Source: Nitrososphaerota archaeon
GTDB taxonomy: Archaea; Iainarchaeota; Iainarchaeia; Iainarchaeales; GCA-2688035
Direction of reading: 5' to 3'
DNA length: 40,962 nt
NCBI GenBank assembly: GCA_017610265.1
Contig: JAFCCH010000002.1
Coordinates: forward strand, 1 to 40,962
The notes under the pieces were generated by a model. That model was not told the origin of the DNA. It saw nothing but the letters and a program-made list of their open reading frames with translations, and did no database searches. Below are positions 1-10,128 of the stretch, in pieces. Numbering within the stretch: position 1 is the stretch's first letter; each line of letters begins with the position of its first letter. The position numbers were made by a program, and so were the translations under genes.

Positions 1-28
1 ATTAAAAAAGGTTTTTGAAAGCCGTTTT

Positions 29-48
29 TCAAAAAAAAGATTTATATT
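29..48 (+). promoter_or_regulatory. Archaeal promoter candidate (A-rich element + TATATT box)
   Basis: TCAAAAAAAAGATTTATATT with TATATT 35 nt before ATG; same element at identical spacing upstream of paralog at 12210. Confidence 0.55.
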
Positions 49-77
49 GAATTAAACCATACTATTATCGTGAAATA

Positions 78-656
78 ATGACAGTAACAATCAAGAAAAA
101 CGTTGACGTGCAAGCTTCGATTGAAGCCAACCAGCTCAAATACCAAGTCAAAAGGGATTTAAGCGGAGACGTGCAATTCAAGAATGTTGGCGTTCCTTCA
201 ATAACGACCTCTTTTTCTGGAAGCACTACTAACACTATTTCAAATACTGCTTCAGCAGGCGAAGGAGCCAATTACATGGACAGAGGAAAATTAGTAGCAA
301 AGTTAGTAGTAGTTGCAACTGCTTACACTTCAACTACTCACTCTTTGTCAGCAGGAGGAAGTCTTAACTTTGCAGTAAAAGTTAATGGAGTTACTTTACC
401 ACAAAGTCTTACTGTTAACCTCAACAACATTACTTCTGGAACAGGATTAATATCTGTAAGTACCTCCTCTACAACTTCAACAACAATAAACCCTGCACAA
501 ACAACTAGCGCAAGAGCGTTAAATGTTACAATAAAACAAATACTTACCGCAGTAGGTTCCTATTCAGGTTCTTATAAAAATTATTTAAGCGTAAATGCTT
601 ACGGATCAATGAATCCACTACCCAGAATTAACCAAAAATACACAGTAATGAAATAA
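78..656 (+). CDS. Uncharacterised Ser/Thr-rich, likely beta-rich protein; paralog of 12210..12731
   Basis: ORF with N-term MTVTIKKNVDVQASIEANQLKYQVKRDLSGDVQ nearly identical to ORF at 12210; both end ...[KD]xxTVMK; shared internal VKVNGVT. Confidence 0.85.
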   Translation: MTVTIKKNVDVQASIEANQLKYQVKRDLSGDVQFKNVGVPSITTSFSGSTTNTISNTASAGEGANYMDRGKLVAKLVVVATAYTSTTHSLSAGGSLNFAVKVNGVTLPQSLTVNLNNITSGTGLISVSTSSTTSTTINPAQTTSARALNVTIKQILTAVGSYSGSYKNYLSVNAYGSMNPLPRINQKYTVMK

Positions 657-719
657 CCGCTTTTCTCGTTTGGAGTCAATTATTAAATACTTTCAGAACT
701 TAATAGATACTGATTTTCA

Positions 720-1784
720 ATGGACTTGGAGAAAAGAATTGAGCTAATTGGGCAGGTAGAAATCATTACAGAGGACTCTCTTAGGGCCTTGCTTGAGAAG
801 AAGAAAAAGCCTGTTGCCTACGACGGCTTTGAGCCATCAGGCCAGGTTCACATTGCCCAGGGTTTGCTGAGGGCAATAAACATTGAGAAAATGGTTAAGG
901 CAGGCTGCGGCTTCAAAATGCTTGTTGCAGACTGGCATGCAATGGCCAACAAAAAACTCGGCGGAAACCTGGACGATATTCAGACAGCAGGCAAGTACTT
1001 AATCGAGGTCTGGAAGGCAACTGGCCTTGATACAAAAAAAGTAGACTTTGTCTGGGGATCAGACCTTGTAAAGGATCCTGATTACTGGAAAACAGTTATG
1101 CAGGTTGCAATGAACAATACAGTGAAAAGAATTACAAGATGCAGCCAGATAATGGGGCGGTTAGAGTCAGAGGCCTTGAGCGCTTCACAGATTTTTTATC
1201 CATGCATGCAGGCAGCAGACATTTTCCACTTGGGAGTTGACATTGCACAGCTTGGAATGGACCAAAGGAAGGTCAACATGCTTGCAAGGGAAGTCGGCCC
1301 AAAGATTGGTTTCTGGAAGCCTGTTGCAGTACACCATCATATGCTGATGGGATTGCAGCAGCCAAAGACAAATGCAGAGGGAGTTGACAGGGCAATTGCC
1401 TTGAAGATGAGCAAAAGCGTTCCTGATTCAGCAATCTTCATGACCGATTCAGAGGAAGAAATTAAGAGAAAGATTTCAAAGGCCTACTGCCCTGAAAAAC
1501 AGCTTGAGGAAAATCCGGTAATGGAATACTGCAAATTCATTGTGTTTGAAAAGCAAAAAAAGCTCAAAATTGAAAGGCCAGACAAATTCGGAGGCAACAT
1601 AGAGTATAGCAGCCTTGGAGAGCTTGAAGCAGACTTTACTGCAGGAAAACTGCATCCAATGGATCTCAAAAACGGCACTGCAGGCGCAGTAAACAAGATG
1701 CTTGAACCTGTCAGAAAGCATTTTTCGAAGGGAAAGCCAAAAAGCCTTTTGGAAAAAGTTCAGGCAATGAAAGTCACAAGATAA
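720..1784 (+). CDS. tyrS: Tyrosyl-tRNA synthetase (archaeal type)
   Basis: Class I aaRS: YDGFEPSGQVHIAQG (HIGH-like), KMSKS in ALKMSKSVPDSAIFM, archaeal/eukaryal TyrRS length. Confidence 0.93.
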   Translation: MDLEKRIELIGQVEIITEDSLRALLEKKKKPVAYDGFEPSGQVHIAQGLLRAINIEKMVKAGCGFKMLVADWHAMANKKLGGNLDDIQTAGKYLIEVWKATGLDTKKVDFVWGSDLVKDPDYWKTVMQVAMNNTVKRITRCSQIMGRLESEALSASQIFYPCMQAADIFHLGVDIAQLGMDQRKVNMLAREVGPKIGFWKPVAVHHHMLMGLQQPKTNAEGVDRAIALKMSKSVPDSAIFMTDSEEEIKRKISKAYCPEKQLEENPVMEYCKFIVFEKQKKLKIERPDKFGGNIEYSSLGELEADFTAGKLHPMDLKNGTAGAVNKMLEPVRKHFSKGKPKSLLEKVQAMKVTR

Positions 1785-1841
1785 CGCCTTTTTGGGGGGC
1801 GCGTTAGCTTTAAATATTCCAATTTCTTATATATTGCAGAC

Positions 1842-2450
1842 ATGAACATAAACATTCTAAAGCCATCACAGGCAATTGAAAGCGCGTTTGAAAAGCCAAA
1901 CATTTTGCTTGCTTTGATTCTGATTGCAGTTCCAACATTTATTTCTCTTTTGGGCAGAATAGCCTTTGGAGCAGACATTCTTTCAACTGCCTTAGACGAA
2001 TTTGTAATTGCGTTTGTAACATTCTTTGTATTGCTAATTGTTGTATTCCTTTTAGGAATGGTTCTTGACGTGAAAAAGGCAAGAGGAAAATTCCTGGGCC
2101 TTTTCTCAGCATTGGCCCTGCTGCAAATAATTGCATTAGTTGTCGTAATTCTGTCAATTTTAACCATTAGCTTTGCTTTTTCACCGGAAGCAGTTCAGTT
2201 TGCAGTAAATTCTCAAAATGTTGCAAGCATTGAAATAATGTCAGCACAAACAACCGAATTCCTTGACACAAACCCTGACGCAGTAAACCTTCCAATTTTT
2301 GGACTGTTTATGCTGATCGGAATTGCAATAACTGTTTGGGGCATTTATCTTCTTTTCTTATGCATTAAGAAACTAACAGAGGGAAAAACCCTTACAGCAC
2401 TAATTGTAACAATTGTAACCCTGATAATAATGGGTGTAATTCCACTCTAA
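1842..2450 (+). CDS. Multi-pass membrane protein, possibly Yip1-like
   Basis: About five hydrophobic segments; general Yip1-family style. Confidence 0.6.
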   Translation: MNINILKPSQAIESAFEKPNILLALILIAVPTFISLLGRIAFGADILSTALDEFVIAFVTFFVLLIVVFLLGMVLDVKKARGKFLGLFSALALLQIIALVVVILSILTISFAFSPEAVQFAVNSQNVASIEIMSAQTTEFLDTNPDAVNLPIFGLFMLIGIAITVWGIYLLFLCIKKLTEGKTLTALIVTIVTLIIMGVIPL

Positions 2451-2508
2451 AAACACCTTTTTCTCCCAAAAAAACGCATTTCTGGGCAAATTTAGCAAAA
2501 AAACACAT

Positions 2509-2520
2509 TGATAGCTATCA
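2509..2520. promoter_or_regulatory. Perfect 12-bp palindrome TGATAGCTATCA, candidate operator
   Basis: Directly upstream of TATA-like TTTAAAAG in the promoter region of the zinc-ribbon gene. Confidence 0.35.
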
Positions 2521-2599
2521 CAAATAAACTTTAAAAGGATTTAGGGTGGAAAAAAATCTTACAGAAAGCCCTTCAAAAGGCTTCAAAAAGGGATTTTTT

Positions 2600-2797
2600 A
2601 TGAAAAAAGTAAGATGCCCGGACTGCAACGAAAGGTTCGAAATAGAAATGCAGGACTTTGACGAAGGAGATTTAATTAATTGCCCTGAATGCAACCTTGA
2701 ACTAATTATAGAGGTTATGGAAGGAAAAACCAAATTAAGGATTGCCAGAGAAAAAGTCATGGACGAAACAGACTTTGACGAATTCTACGAAGAATAA
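2600..2797 (+). CDS. Small zinc-ribbon protein, LysW-like
   Basis: MKKVRCPDCNERFEIEMQDFDEGDLINCPECNLELIIEV: CPxC...CPEC with acidic tail; ATG 2600 preferred over GTG 2546 of the ORF track. Confidence 0.7.
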   Translation: MKKVRCPDCNERFEIEMQDFDEGDLINCPECNLELIIEVMEGKTKLRIAREKVMDETDFDEFYEE

Positions 2798-2815
2798 GAA
2801 AACCCTGCGAAAAAC

Positions 2816-3721
2816 CTAGGGCGTTCCAAGCAAAACCTTTTCAGAAACCTGACCAGGCCTTGCGCCCTTTCCACTCAAACTAATTCCGGCAGCCCTGTTT
2901 GCAATTGCAGCACAATCAGGCAAAGCCTTTCCTTTGATAACTCCATAAACAAAAGCTGCAGCAAAAGCGTCACCTGCGCCTGTTGTGTCAAGAATTCTTG
3001 CCTTAACAGGCTTAACCACAAAACCCTTTCCATTAAAATAAACAAAACAGCCCTCTGACCCCAAAGTAACAACAATTGTTTTAATCAGGCCAGCCAAAGA
3101 CTTGCAGGATTCCTCAACATTGTCCAAACCGGTTAATTTTTTTAAGCCACCCCTGCTTGGGAAAAAGAAGTCAACGCCGTCAAGCAAATCCCTTAATTTG
3201 TCAACTCCTCTTTCAGCCAAAATATGCCCTGGGTCAAGGCTTACAAGAACATTGTTTTCCTTTGCAAGATTTTTTGCCCTAACACACGCCTTAAATGCAG
3301 AATCAGATGAAAGGCTTGTAATGTGAACAAGCTTTGCAGAGATAATTGCCTCCTCTGTGACCATTTGCTTTGACAAAAGATTGTTTGCCCCAACAAAGGC
3401 AGCCATTTCCTTTTCTCCAAGATCATTAACAATAATTACAACCCTGCCGGTCCTTGCCTTAATTCTTTGAACTAAGGAAGTGTCAACATTTGACTCATTA
3501 AATTCGTGCATTAGTTCATTGCCCTCAGAGTCTAGGCCAACGCAGCCCAAAAAGCGCGTTTTCAGGTTTAGCTTTGCACACCCCACAATAAAATTGGCCG
3601 CACTCCCTCCAAGCTTTTTGTCAATTGAAATTGCCTCAACTTCTTCATCAGGAACAGGCAGATTTTTCACATGAAAATAGAAATCCGAATTAGCGGCACC
3701 AATTGCAAGCACATCAAACAT
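2816..3721 (-). CDS. PfkB/ribokinase family carbohydrate kinase
   Basis: GGSAANFIVGCAKL N-terminal motif and DTTGAGDAFAAAF C-terminal PfkB motif. Confidence 0.9.
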   Translation of the reverse strand: MFDVLAIGAANSDFYFHVKNLPVPDEEVEAISIDKKLGGSAANFIVGCAKLNLKTRFLGCVGLDSEGNELMHEFNESNVDTSLVQRIKARTGRVVIIVNDLGEKEMAAFVGANNLLSKQMVTEEAIISAKLVHITSLSSDSAFKACVRAKNLAKENNVLVSLDPGHILAERGVDKLRDLLDGVDFFFPSRGGLKKLTGLDNVEESCKSLAGLIKTIVVTLGSEGCFVYFNGKGFVVKPVKARILDTTGAGDAFAAAFVYGVIKGKALPDCAAIANRAAGISLSGKGARPGQVSEKVLLGTP

Positions 3722-4621
3722 TTAACGCAGTCTCGCAATTTTCTTTGACCTAACCCTTGCCCTAAACAAAGCAGACTTTTTTGCAGCCTTTGCAACCCTT
3801 ACACCAGGCCTGAAAAGAAAAGGGCGTCCAACCATTGACATTGGAATGCCAATTGCTCTTCTCATCTTAATATTTCTGTCAACAATCTTTTTCACGCCAG
3901 AATGCCCTCCCAAAGAAAAGGCATTTATTAGGCCCAAAGCAGGCCTAAGGCTTCTGCCTGCATAAATAACGGTTGGATTTCGCTTTAACAGGTCATTGTT
4001 TGCATTGAAAGCAATTCCAAGGCCGCCTCCTTTTATAACGCGCTCCATCATTCCAATGTCAGTAATACTGTCTCCAACAACAGCCATTCTGCTAAGAGGA
4101 GTCTTGGTTGCAGTTGAAATCTTGTCAACAACAGCTGCCTTGTGAATGCCACCACAAGCCACCCCCCTTGTGCCAACAATTTGCCCATTTTCAACCTTTA
4201 AATTGGTGGCAAAAACATTTGCTTCAGGAATGCCAAGCCTTTTTGCAATCACGTCAGCAGCAGGCTTGTAAGTTGTGCTAATGATAAAAATATCCTTAAC
4301 ATTTTTGTTTGCTTTTAAGGAAGCAATCAGACTCTTGCTACCCCTCATAAGCTTTGCTTCAGACGCAAGCTTTCTTATTTCAGCTTCTGAAATCTTTGTT
4401 CCAAACCTTAAAGCCTTGTCCATTACAAACTTTACTGTCTGGCCAGCATAGGCCTTTTGCCCGTTGAAATCCTTTCCTGCATTAACAGCGTCTGCAATGT
4501 CACTACTTAATCCTTTGAAACGCTGGTCCCAACCATGAGCCTTAAACAAGTCAAAGGCAATATCCCTTGTAGCAAGAACTCCGTCCAAATCAAATAAAAC
4601 AGTTAATTTCTTTGTACGCAT
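3722..4621 (-). CDS. HAD-superfamily phosphatase (phosphoserine phosphatase-like)
   Basis: FDLDGVLA motif I, IISTTYK motif II, VVGDSITDIGMM motif IV. Confidence 0.85.
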   Translation of the reverse strand: MRTKKLTVLFDLDGVLATRDIAFDLFKAHGWDQRFKGLSSDIADAVNAGKDFNGQKAYAGQTVKFVMDKALRFGTKISEAEIRKLASEAKLMRGSKSLIASLKANKNVKDIFIISTTYKPAADVIAKRLGIPEANVFATNLKVENGQIVGTRGVACGGIHKAAVVDKISTATKTPLSRMAVVGDSITDIGMMERVIKGGGLGIAFNANNDLLKRNPTVIYAGRSLRPALGLINAFSLGGHSGVKKIVDRNIKMRRAIGIPMSMVGRPFLFRPGVRVAKAAKKSALFRARVRSKKIARLR

Positions 4622-4676
4622 TGCTAAAATTAGGTTGAAAAAGGCTTATTAAATCTTTTTCAGCAGAATACTTGAA

Positions 4677-5234
4677 ATGAAGGACATTACCAGAATGAGA
4701 AACCTTGCAAAAAGGAACAGCCTCTCAAAAAACGAGGTTGAAGCAAAAAGCAGGCTAATTTGGGAAAAATTAGGGGCATTGCCAGAATTTCAGAAAGCAA
4801 AAACAATAATGTTCTACTACAGCGTAAACAATGAGGTTCAAACAAAAGGTTTGATAGAAAAGGCCATTAAAGAGGGAAAGGTTGTGGCACTGCCGGCAAC
4901 AGAATTTGAAAAAAGAAAAATGATTCCTGCAAAAATTGAATCAGTAAATGATGTGGAAAAAACTCCACAGGGACTTTTTGAGCCAAAAGAAAAAAAAGAA
5001 ATTAAAACAAAGGAACTCGATTTAATAATTTTGCCAGGAGTTGCCTTTGACAGACAAGGGCACAGGATTGGAATGGGAAAAGGATTTTATGATTCGCTTC
5101 TCAGAAAAACAAGCACAAAAATTTCATTGATTGGAATTTGCTTTGACGAAAATTTTGAGGAACTTATTCCGATTGAAAGCCATGATGTAAAAATGGATAT
5201 AATTGTTACAGACCGGCAGGTTGTAAGATTTTAA
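4677..5234 (+). CDS. 5-formyltetrahydrofolate cyclo-ligase
   Basis: DLIILPGVAFDRQGHRIGMGKGFYDSLL signature. Confidence 0.92.
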   Translation: MKDITRMRNLAKRNSLSKNEVEAKSRLIWEKLGALPEFQKAKTIMFYYSVNNEVQTKGLIEKAIKEGKVVALPATEFEKRKMIPAKIESVNDVEKTPQGLFEPKEKKEIKTKELDLIILPGVAFDRQGHRIGMGKGFYDSLLRKTSTKISLIGICFDENFEELIPIESHDVKMDIIVTDRQVVRF

Positions 5235-5236
5235 GA

Positions 5237-5887
5237 TTAGAACTTTTCTAAAACCAGACCGTCAACTTCTGAAAGGCTTTTCAACAAAAGCCCTGCCTTT
5301 GAAAAGTCTCCCTTCTCAGTAAACTTGTTTGGAATTGCAATGCAGTTGCAGCCGGCAGAAGTTGCGCTCTGAACACCTGTATCAGAATCCTCAAGCACAA
5401 GAACATCTTTTGCCGCAAATCCCAGTTTTTCAACAGCCTTTTGATAGGGCTCAGGATTTGGCTTTAGAAAAGCACAGTCCTCTGCTCCAATCACAAATTC
5501 AAAGTTTTTTTCAAGGTCAAACTTTTCCAAGCCATATCTTACATTGTAACCGTAATTTGAGGAAACAACCGCCAAAGGCAAATTCTTTTTCTTAAAGAAA
5601 GAAATAAGGTCAGCTGCCCCAGGCATTAGCGCTGCATCTTTTTCATAGCGTTCCCTGAAATCAATTCTTTGCTCTGCCAAAAGCCTTTCATAATCCTTTT
5701 CAAGGCCGTGAATTTTTGCATAATATTTAGTACCCTCTTTGCCTGTTTCAGGAGAAACCCAAATGTCAATAAACTCCTGCAAACTAGGAGCAATCCCATA
5801 TTTTGCAAAAGCATCTTTTTTAACATCAAAGTTTATCTGCAAAGTGTCGCAAATAATGCCGTCAAAATCAAAAATAACCGCTTTCAT
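5237..5887 (-). CDS. HAD hydrolase, beta-phosphoglucomutase-like
   Basis: FDFDGIICDT, VVSSNYG, LVLEDSDTGVQSATSAG motifs. Confidence 0.9.
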   Translation of the reverse strand: MKAVIFDFDGIICDTLQINFDVKKDAFAKYGIAPSLQEFIDIWVSPETGKEGTKYYAKIHGLEKDYERLLAEQRIDFRERYEKDAALMPGAADLISFFKKKNLPLAVVSSNYGYNVRYGLEKFDLEKNFEFVIGAEDCAFLKPNPEPYQKAVEKLGFAAKDVLVLEDSDTGVQSATSAGCNCIAIPNKFTEKGDFSKAGLLLKSLSEVDGLVLEKF

Positions 5888-5955
5888 TGAATGAAAGAAG
5901 GAAGGTAAGGATTAAAAGATTTTTTGCATTTTAATGGCTTTAAGGGGGTTTTTTT

Positions 5956-7233
5956 ATGAAAGTATTGATTGTTGGAAGTGGAGGACGCGAACACACTATT
6001 GCATGGAAGATTGCACAAAGCAAGGCAGTGGAAAAAATTTTTATTGCACCAGGAAACGCAGGTTCCGGCCTTGTTGGAACAAATGTTGACATTAAAGTCA
6101 ACGAATTTGAAAAGCTTGCAGAATTTGCCGCAAAGGAAAAGATTGGCCTAACCATTGTCGGACCAGAGGATCCCTTAGTAAACGGTCTTGTTGACTTCTT
6201 TGAAGAAAAAAACCTCAATGTCTTTGGTCCAAGCAAAAAAGCAGCCATAATGGAGGGCAGCAAAACATTTACCCGCGATTTGTTGAAAAAGTACAACATC
6301 CCAAGTGCAGAATATGCGGCATTTGAAAACGCAGAAGAAGCAAAAGCCTATTTGAAAGAAAAAGGCGCTCCAATTGTTGTAAAAGCAGACGGCCTGGCAG
6401 CAGGAAAAGGAGTTGTTGTAGCAGAAACAATTGAAGAAGCAGAACAAGCAATTAACGAAATGATTTTAGACAAAAGGTTTGGAGGAGCAGGGGCAAAAAT
6501 ATTGCTTGAAGAAAAGCTTTTAGGAGAAGAGGCAAGCTACTTAATCTTTTCAGACGGAAAAAACATTCTTCCAATGGTAAGCAGCCAAGACCACAAAAGG
6601 ATTTTTGACCAGGACAGGGGGCCAAACACAGGCGGCATGGGGGCTTATTCCCCTGCACCGATTGTGACAAAGGAAATGGAGCAGCGTGTTCTCAAAGAAA
6701 TAATGCAGCCAACAGTTGACGCAATGGCAAAAGAGGGAAGAACCTTTAAGGGAATTCTTTACGCTGGATTAATGATTACAGAAAACGGGCCAAAAATTGT
6801 TGAATTCAACGCCAGGTTTGGAGACCCAGAAACACAGGTCATTCTTCCAAGGCTAAAATCAGACCTTGCAGAAATAATGCAGGCATGCATTGACGGCAAC
6901 CTCAACGAAAAGGAAATTAAGTGGGGTGAAAAGGCCTGCTGCTGTGTTGTCATGGCTTCAGGCGGCTATCCTGGAAAATATGAGAAAGGCAGGGAAATAA
7001 CAGGTCTTGAAGAAGCAAATTCATTGCCTGAAACAGTTGTCTTCCACGCAGGAACAAAAGAAAAGGAAGGAAAAATCCTTTCCAACGGCGGTCGTGTTCT
7101 CGGAGTCACTGCCTTAGGAAACAGTATAAGAGAAGCAATTGACAACGCCTACAAGGCAGTTGAAAAGATTTCATTTAAAGGCGCGTTCAACAGAAAAGAC
7201 ATTGGGCAAAAGGCGCTTGTAAAGAAAGTCTAA
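5956..7233 (+). CDS. purD: Phosphoribosylamine-glycine ligase
   Basis: MKVLIVGSGGREHTIAWK; DQDRGPNTGGMGAYSPAP; FNARFGDPETQ. Confidence 0.97.
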   Translation: MKVLIVGSGGREHTIAWKIAQSKAVEKIFIAPGNAGSGLVGTNVDIKVNEFEKLAEFAAKEKIGLTIVGPEDPLVNGLVDFFEEKNLNVFGPSKKAAIMEGSKTFTRDLLKKYNIPSAEYAAFENAEEAKAYLKEKGAPIVVKADGLAAGKGVVVAETIEEAEQAINEMILDKRFGGAGAKILLEEKLLGEEASYLIFSDGKNILPMVSSQDHKRIFDQDRGPNTGGMGAYSPAPIVTKEMEQRVLKEIMQPTVDAMAKEGRTFKGILYAGLMITENGPKIVEFNARFGDPETQVILPRLKSDLAEIMQACIDGNLNEKEIKWGEKACCCVVMASGGYPGKYEKGREITGLEEANSLPETVVFHAGTKEKEGKILSNGGRVLGVTALGNSIREAIDNAYKAVEKISFKGAFNRKDIGQKALVKKV

Positions 7234-7616
7234 AGATTTTTTTTAATCTCTTCAAGCTGTCTTTTGGAAAACTTTATTTCAGAGTTTATTTGATTCAAAA
7301 GCCGGTGCCCTGCATTCCTTTTCTTTGCAAAGGCAAGAAAGCTCTTCCAGTAACGCAGCTGCCTGGACTCGTTCTTCAAATAAGAAGCCTTAAGCAGTCT
7401 AATATAAGCATCACTTTCCGGTTTGAATCGGAAATTCCTCAAAAGACCTTTTGCAATTTTGTTGGAACTCTTAATGTTGTTTATAAGAGCACTGCCAACC
7501 TTGCTTGCGTCAAACTCCTTGTAAAGATTGGCATGTCTTTTCTTTTGAAAAAATCGCATTGCCTTAATCCTTTTGGCAGCAGAAATGTTGCGCTTTCCAA
7601 AAGAGATGAAAAACAT
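7230..7616 (-). CDS. Uncharacterised basic protein; diverged paralog of 7620..8120
   Basis: N-term MFFISFGKRN and internal YKEFDASKVGSAL match the adjacent ORF's MIFISYGKD and QKEFDKTSTGKFL. Confidence 0.65.
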   Translation of the reverse strand: MFFISFGKRNISAAKRIKAMRFFQKKRHANLYKEFDASKVGSALINNIKSSNKIAKGLLRNFRFKPESDAYIRLLKASYLKNESRQLRYWKSFLAFAKKRNAGHRLLNQINSEIKFSKRQLEEIKKNL

Positions 7617-7619
7617 TGT

Positions 7620-8120
7620 TTATCGTCCTCTGCGCCTTTTTGACTTCTTGCCCAAACTTTTTGGATTAAGCTTGCTTAACACGCGCTTAACAAGAGGTTT
7701 CTTTTTTGGCTGGGCTTGTTCAACTCTGACATACATTTGCTCGGTCTTGTGAATCATTTTGTTAAGATACTTTAGCTGGCCTGCAGAAATGCCCCTGGTA
7801 AAAGCATAGGGTCCAAAATATTGCCAGTAAGCCAAATCCACAGCAGCCCGCTTGAAAGAAAGTTTGTTAATCTTGGCCGCGTTTTTTGCAACATCCTTTG
7901 CAACCAATTTGTTTATTTTTTTGTCAACACCGGCTTTTTTGCCAAGCAAAAACTTGCCTGTGCTGGTTTTGTCAAACTCTTTTTGAATTGTCTCAACAGG
8001 ATTGCCAATAATAGCGTCTGCAAGCTCTGCCGCAGAGGTAAATACCTGAATTTTCTGACCACGGCTCTTAGCCTTTCCTCTAGGAGCATCTTTGCCATAA
8101 GAAATGAAAATCATACACAA
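7620..8120 (-). CDS. Uncharacterised basic protein; tandem paralog of 7230..7616
   Basis: Adjacent ORF with shared MxFIS[FY]GK start and KEFD motif; Lys/Arg-rich C-terminus. Confidence 0.65.
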   Translation of the reverse strand: MCMIFISYGKDAPRGKAKSRGQKIQVFTSAAELADAIIGNPVETIQKEFDKTSTGKFLLGKKAGVDKKINKLVAKDVAKNAAKINKLSFKRAAVDLAYWQYFGPYAFTRGISAGQLKYLNKMIHKTEQMYVRVEQAQPKKKPLVKRVLSKLNPKSLGKKSKRRRGR

Positions 8121-8179
8121 TATGCATTTTTGGGAAATTTAATCCTTTCCCCTGATGTTTTTTCCAATTCTTTTGCAGG

Positions 8180-8509
8180 CTATCCAAAATCCAGAACCAT
8201 GCCTTTTCGAACGTCATTTTTTTCAATACCCTCCAAACAAATGCCAACATTGTCGCCAATGTTTGCAACCTGTAGCTGCTGGTGGTGCATTTCAATTGAC
8301 TTAATTTTTGCAACCTTGCCATTAAGAGTTGTAGTTTGGCCAACAGAAATTGTGCCGTTTAAAACCTTGCCGACAGGAATCAAGCCTACGCCCTTTATAT
8401 TGAATACATCCATTACCTGAAGAGAACCAGAACCACCGGATGAAACATGAATATTGACCTCACCCTGCTTTCCCTCTTTCTTTCCAAAAAGTCCTGACAA
8501 AAAACCCAA
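8180..8509 (-). CDS. Stand-alone EF-Tu/EF-1A domain II-like protein
   Basis: DVFNIKGVGLIPVGKVLNGTISVGQ...KIKSIEMHHQQLQVANIGDNVGICLEGIEKNDVRKGMVLD matches domain II of EF-1A; no GTPase domain. Confidence 0.8.
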   Translation of the reverse strand: MGFLSGLFGKKEGKQGEVNIHVSSGGSGSLQVMDVFNIKGVGLIPVGKVLNGTISVGQTTTLNGKVAKIKSIEMHHQQLQVANIGDNVGICLEGIEKNDVRKGMVLDFG

Positions 8510-8565
8510 AACAAATCACCGCAGAAGTAAGGGCATTCAAATATTTAAAATTGCCTTTTGGAAAA

Positions 8566-10116
8566 TCAGTGCTTGAAATGCCTTACACCGGTGAAAACCA
8601 TGGCAATATTGTGCTCATCAGCGGCCTTAATTACCTCTTTGTCACGGAGGGAGCCACCTGGCTGAATTATGGCTGTTATCCCTGCCTTAGCAGCAGCATC
8701 AACATTGTCCCTGAAGGGGAAAAAAGCATCACTTGCAAGAATCGCATCTTTGTGCTTGCCATTGCTTTTGTTAACGGCAATTTGCGTTGAATCAATTCTT
8801 GACATCTGGCCTGCTCCAACTCCAACAGTTGCAAGGCCTTTGGCAAGAACAATTGCATTGCTCTTAGCATGCTTTGCGGCCTTCCAGCCAAACAAAAGAC
8901 CCTGCATCTCTTTCTCAGAGGGTTTTCTCTTTGAAACAACTTTCAACAAGGAATCATCCAAAAGTTTTGAATCATAGTCCTGAACAAGAAGGCCAGAACC
9001 CACAGACCTTACCTCAAGTCTTGTGTTAACTCTTTTTTCAACAAGTTTTGGCAAAAGAAGAATTCGTAAATTCTTTTTTGTTTCAAGAACTTTTAAAGCC
9101 TCTTTGGAAAAAGAGGGTGCAATAATTATTTCGTTAAAGAAGGAAACGATTTGTTCAGCAGTTTCCTTGTCACATTCTCTATTCAAAGAAATTACGCTTC
9201 CAAAAGCGCTTGTACTGTCGCACTCAAGTGCTTTTTTGAAGGCAATAGCAAGCTTTTCGTCAGAGGCAACACCGCAAGGGTTTGCATGCTTAATTATTAC
9301 CACAGTGGGCTCGTCAAATTCTTTTACAAGCTCAACAGCAGCGTTTGCGTCATTAACATTGTTAAAGCTCATTTCCTTTCCATGAACCTGCTCTGCGTCA
9401 ACAATCCCCTCTTCACCTGAAAGAGGATGCCTGTAAAAGGCAGCCTTCTGATGCCAGTTTTCTCCATACCTTAGATCCTGAACTTTTTCAAATGAAAGGC
9501 TTAAGCTGGAGGGGAATTGCTCCTCTGGCAAGAACTTATTATGTAGAAATCCGCTTATGGTTGTGTCATATGCAGCGGTTGACTCAAAGGCCTTTGCAGC
9601 AAGCTTTTTCCTTGTTTCAAGCGAAATTTCGTTTTTTTCCTTGAGCTCTGCCAAAACCTGTTCATACTGACTTGAAGAAGTTACAACAGCTACTGCTTTG
9701 TGATTCTTTGCTGCAGCCCTTACAAGTGTCGAGCCGCCAATGTCAATATTTTCAATTGCATCCTCCAATGAAACATCTTTCTTTGCAATTGTTTCCCTGA
9801 AAGGGTAAAGATTTACGACAACAAGGTCAATTGGCCTGATTCCCTGCTCTTTGATTGTGGACATATGGTCTTTTTTAGACCGGTCTGCAAGAATGCCTGC
9901 ATGAATCTTTGGATGCAGTGTTTTTACACGGCCATCAAGCATTTCAGAAAAGCCTGTAAGCTTTTCAACCGGCGTAACTTTTACACCTGCTTTCTCGATT
10001 GCTTTTGCAGTTCCGCCTGTTGAAACAATTTCAAAGCCAAGGCCGTCAAGGCCCTTTGCAAATGCATCAAGCCCGGACTTGTCTGAAACAGATATTAAGG
10101 CAATTTTTTTGTCCAC
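8566..10116 (-). CDS. purH: Bifunctional AICAR transformylase/IMP cyclohydrolase
   Basis: [18 protein letters not shown]...[67 protein letters not shown] start with upstream AGGAGTTGAT. Confidence 0.97.
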   Translation of the reverse strand: MDKKIALISVSDKSGLDAFAKGLDGLGFEIVSTGGTAKAIEKAGVKVTPVEKLTGFSEMLDGRVKTLHPKIHAGILADRSKKDHMSTIKEQGIRPIDLVVVNLYPFRETIAKKDVSLEDAIENIDIGGSTLVRAAAKNHKAVAVVTSSSQYEQVLAELKEKNEISLETRKKLAAKAFESTAAYDTTISGFLHNKFLPEEQFPSSLSLSFEKVQDLRYGENWHQKAAFYRHPLSGEEGIVDAEQVHGKEMSFNNVNDANAAVELVKEFDEPTVVIIKHANPCGVASDEKLAIAFKKALECDSTSAFGSVISLNRECDKETAEQIVSFFNEIIIAPSFSKEALKVLETKKNLRILLLPKLVEKRVNTRLEVRSVGSGLLVQDYDSKLLDDSLLKVVSKRKPSEKEMQGLLFGWKAAKHAKSNAIVLAKGLATVGVGAGQMSRIDSTQIAVNKSNGKHKDAILASDAFFPFRDNVDAAAKAGITAIIQPGGSLRDKEVIKAADEHNIAMVFTGVRHFKH

Positions 10117-10128
10117 TTAAATCAACTC

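Noticed and set aside
7821-8420. 199-aa plus-strand ORF
   Set aside because: Overlaps two minus-strand genes with protein-level support; no recognisable motif
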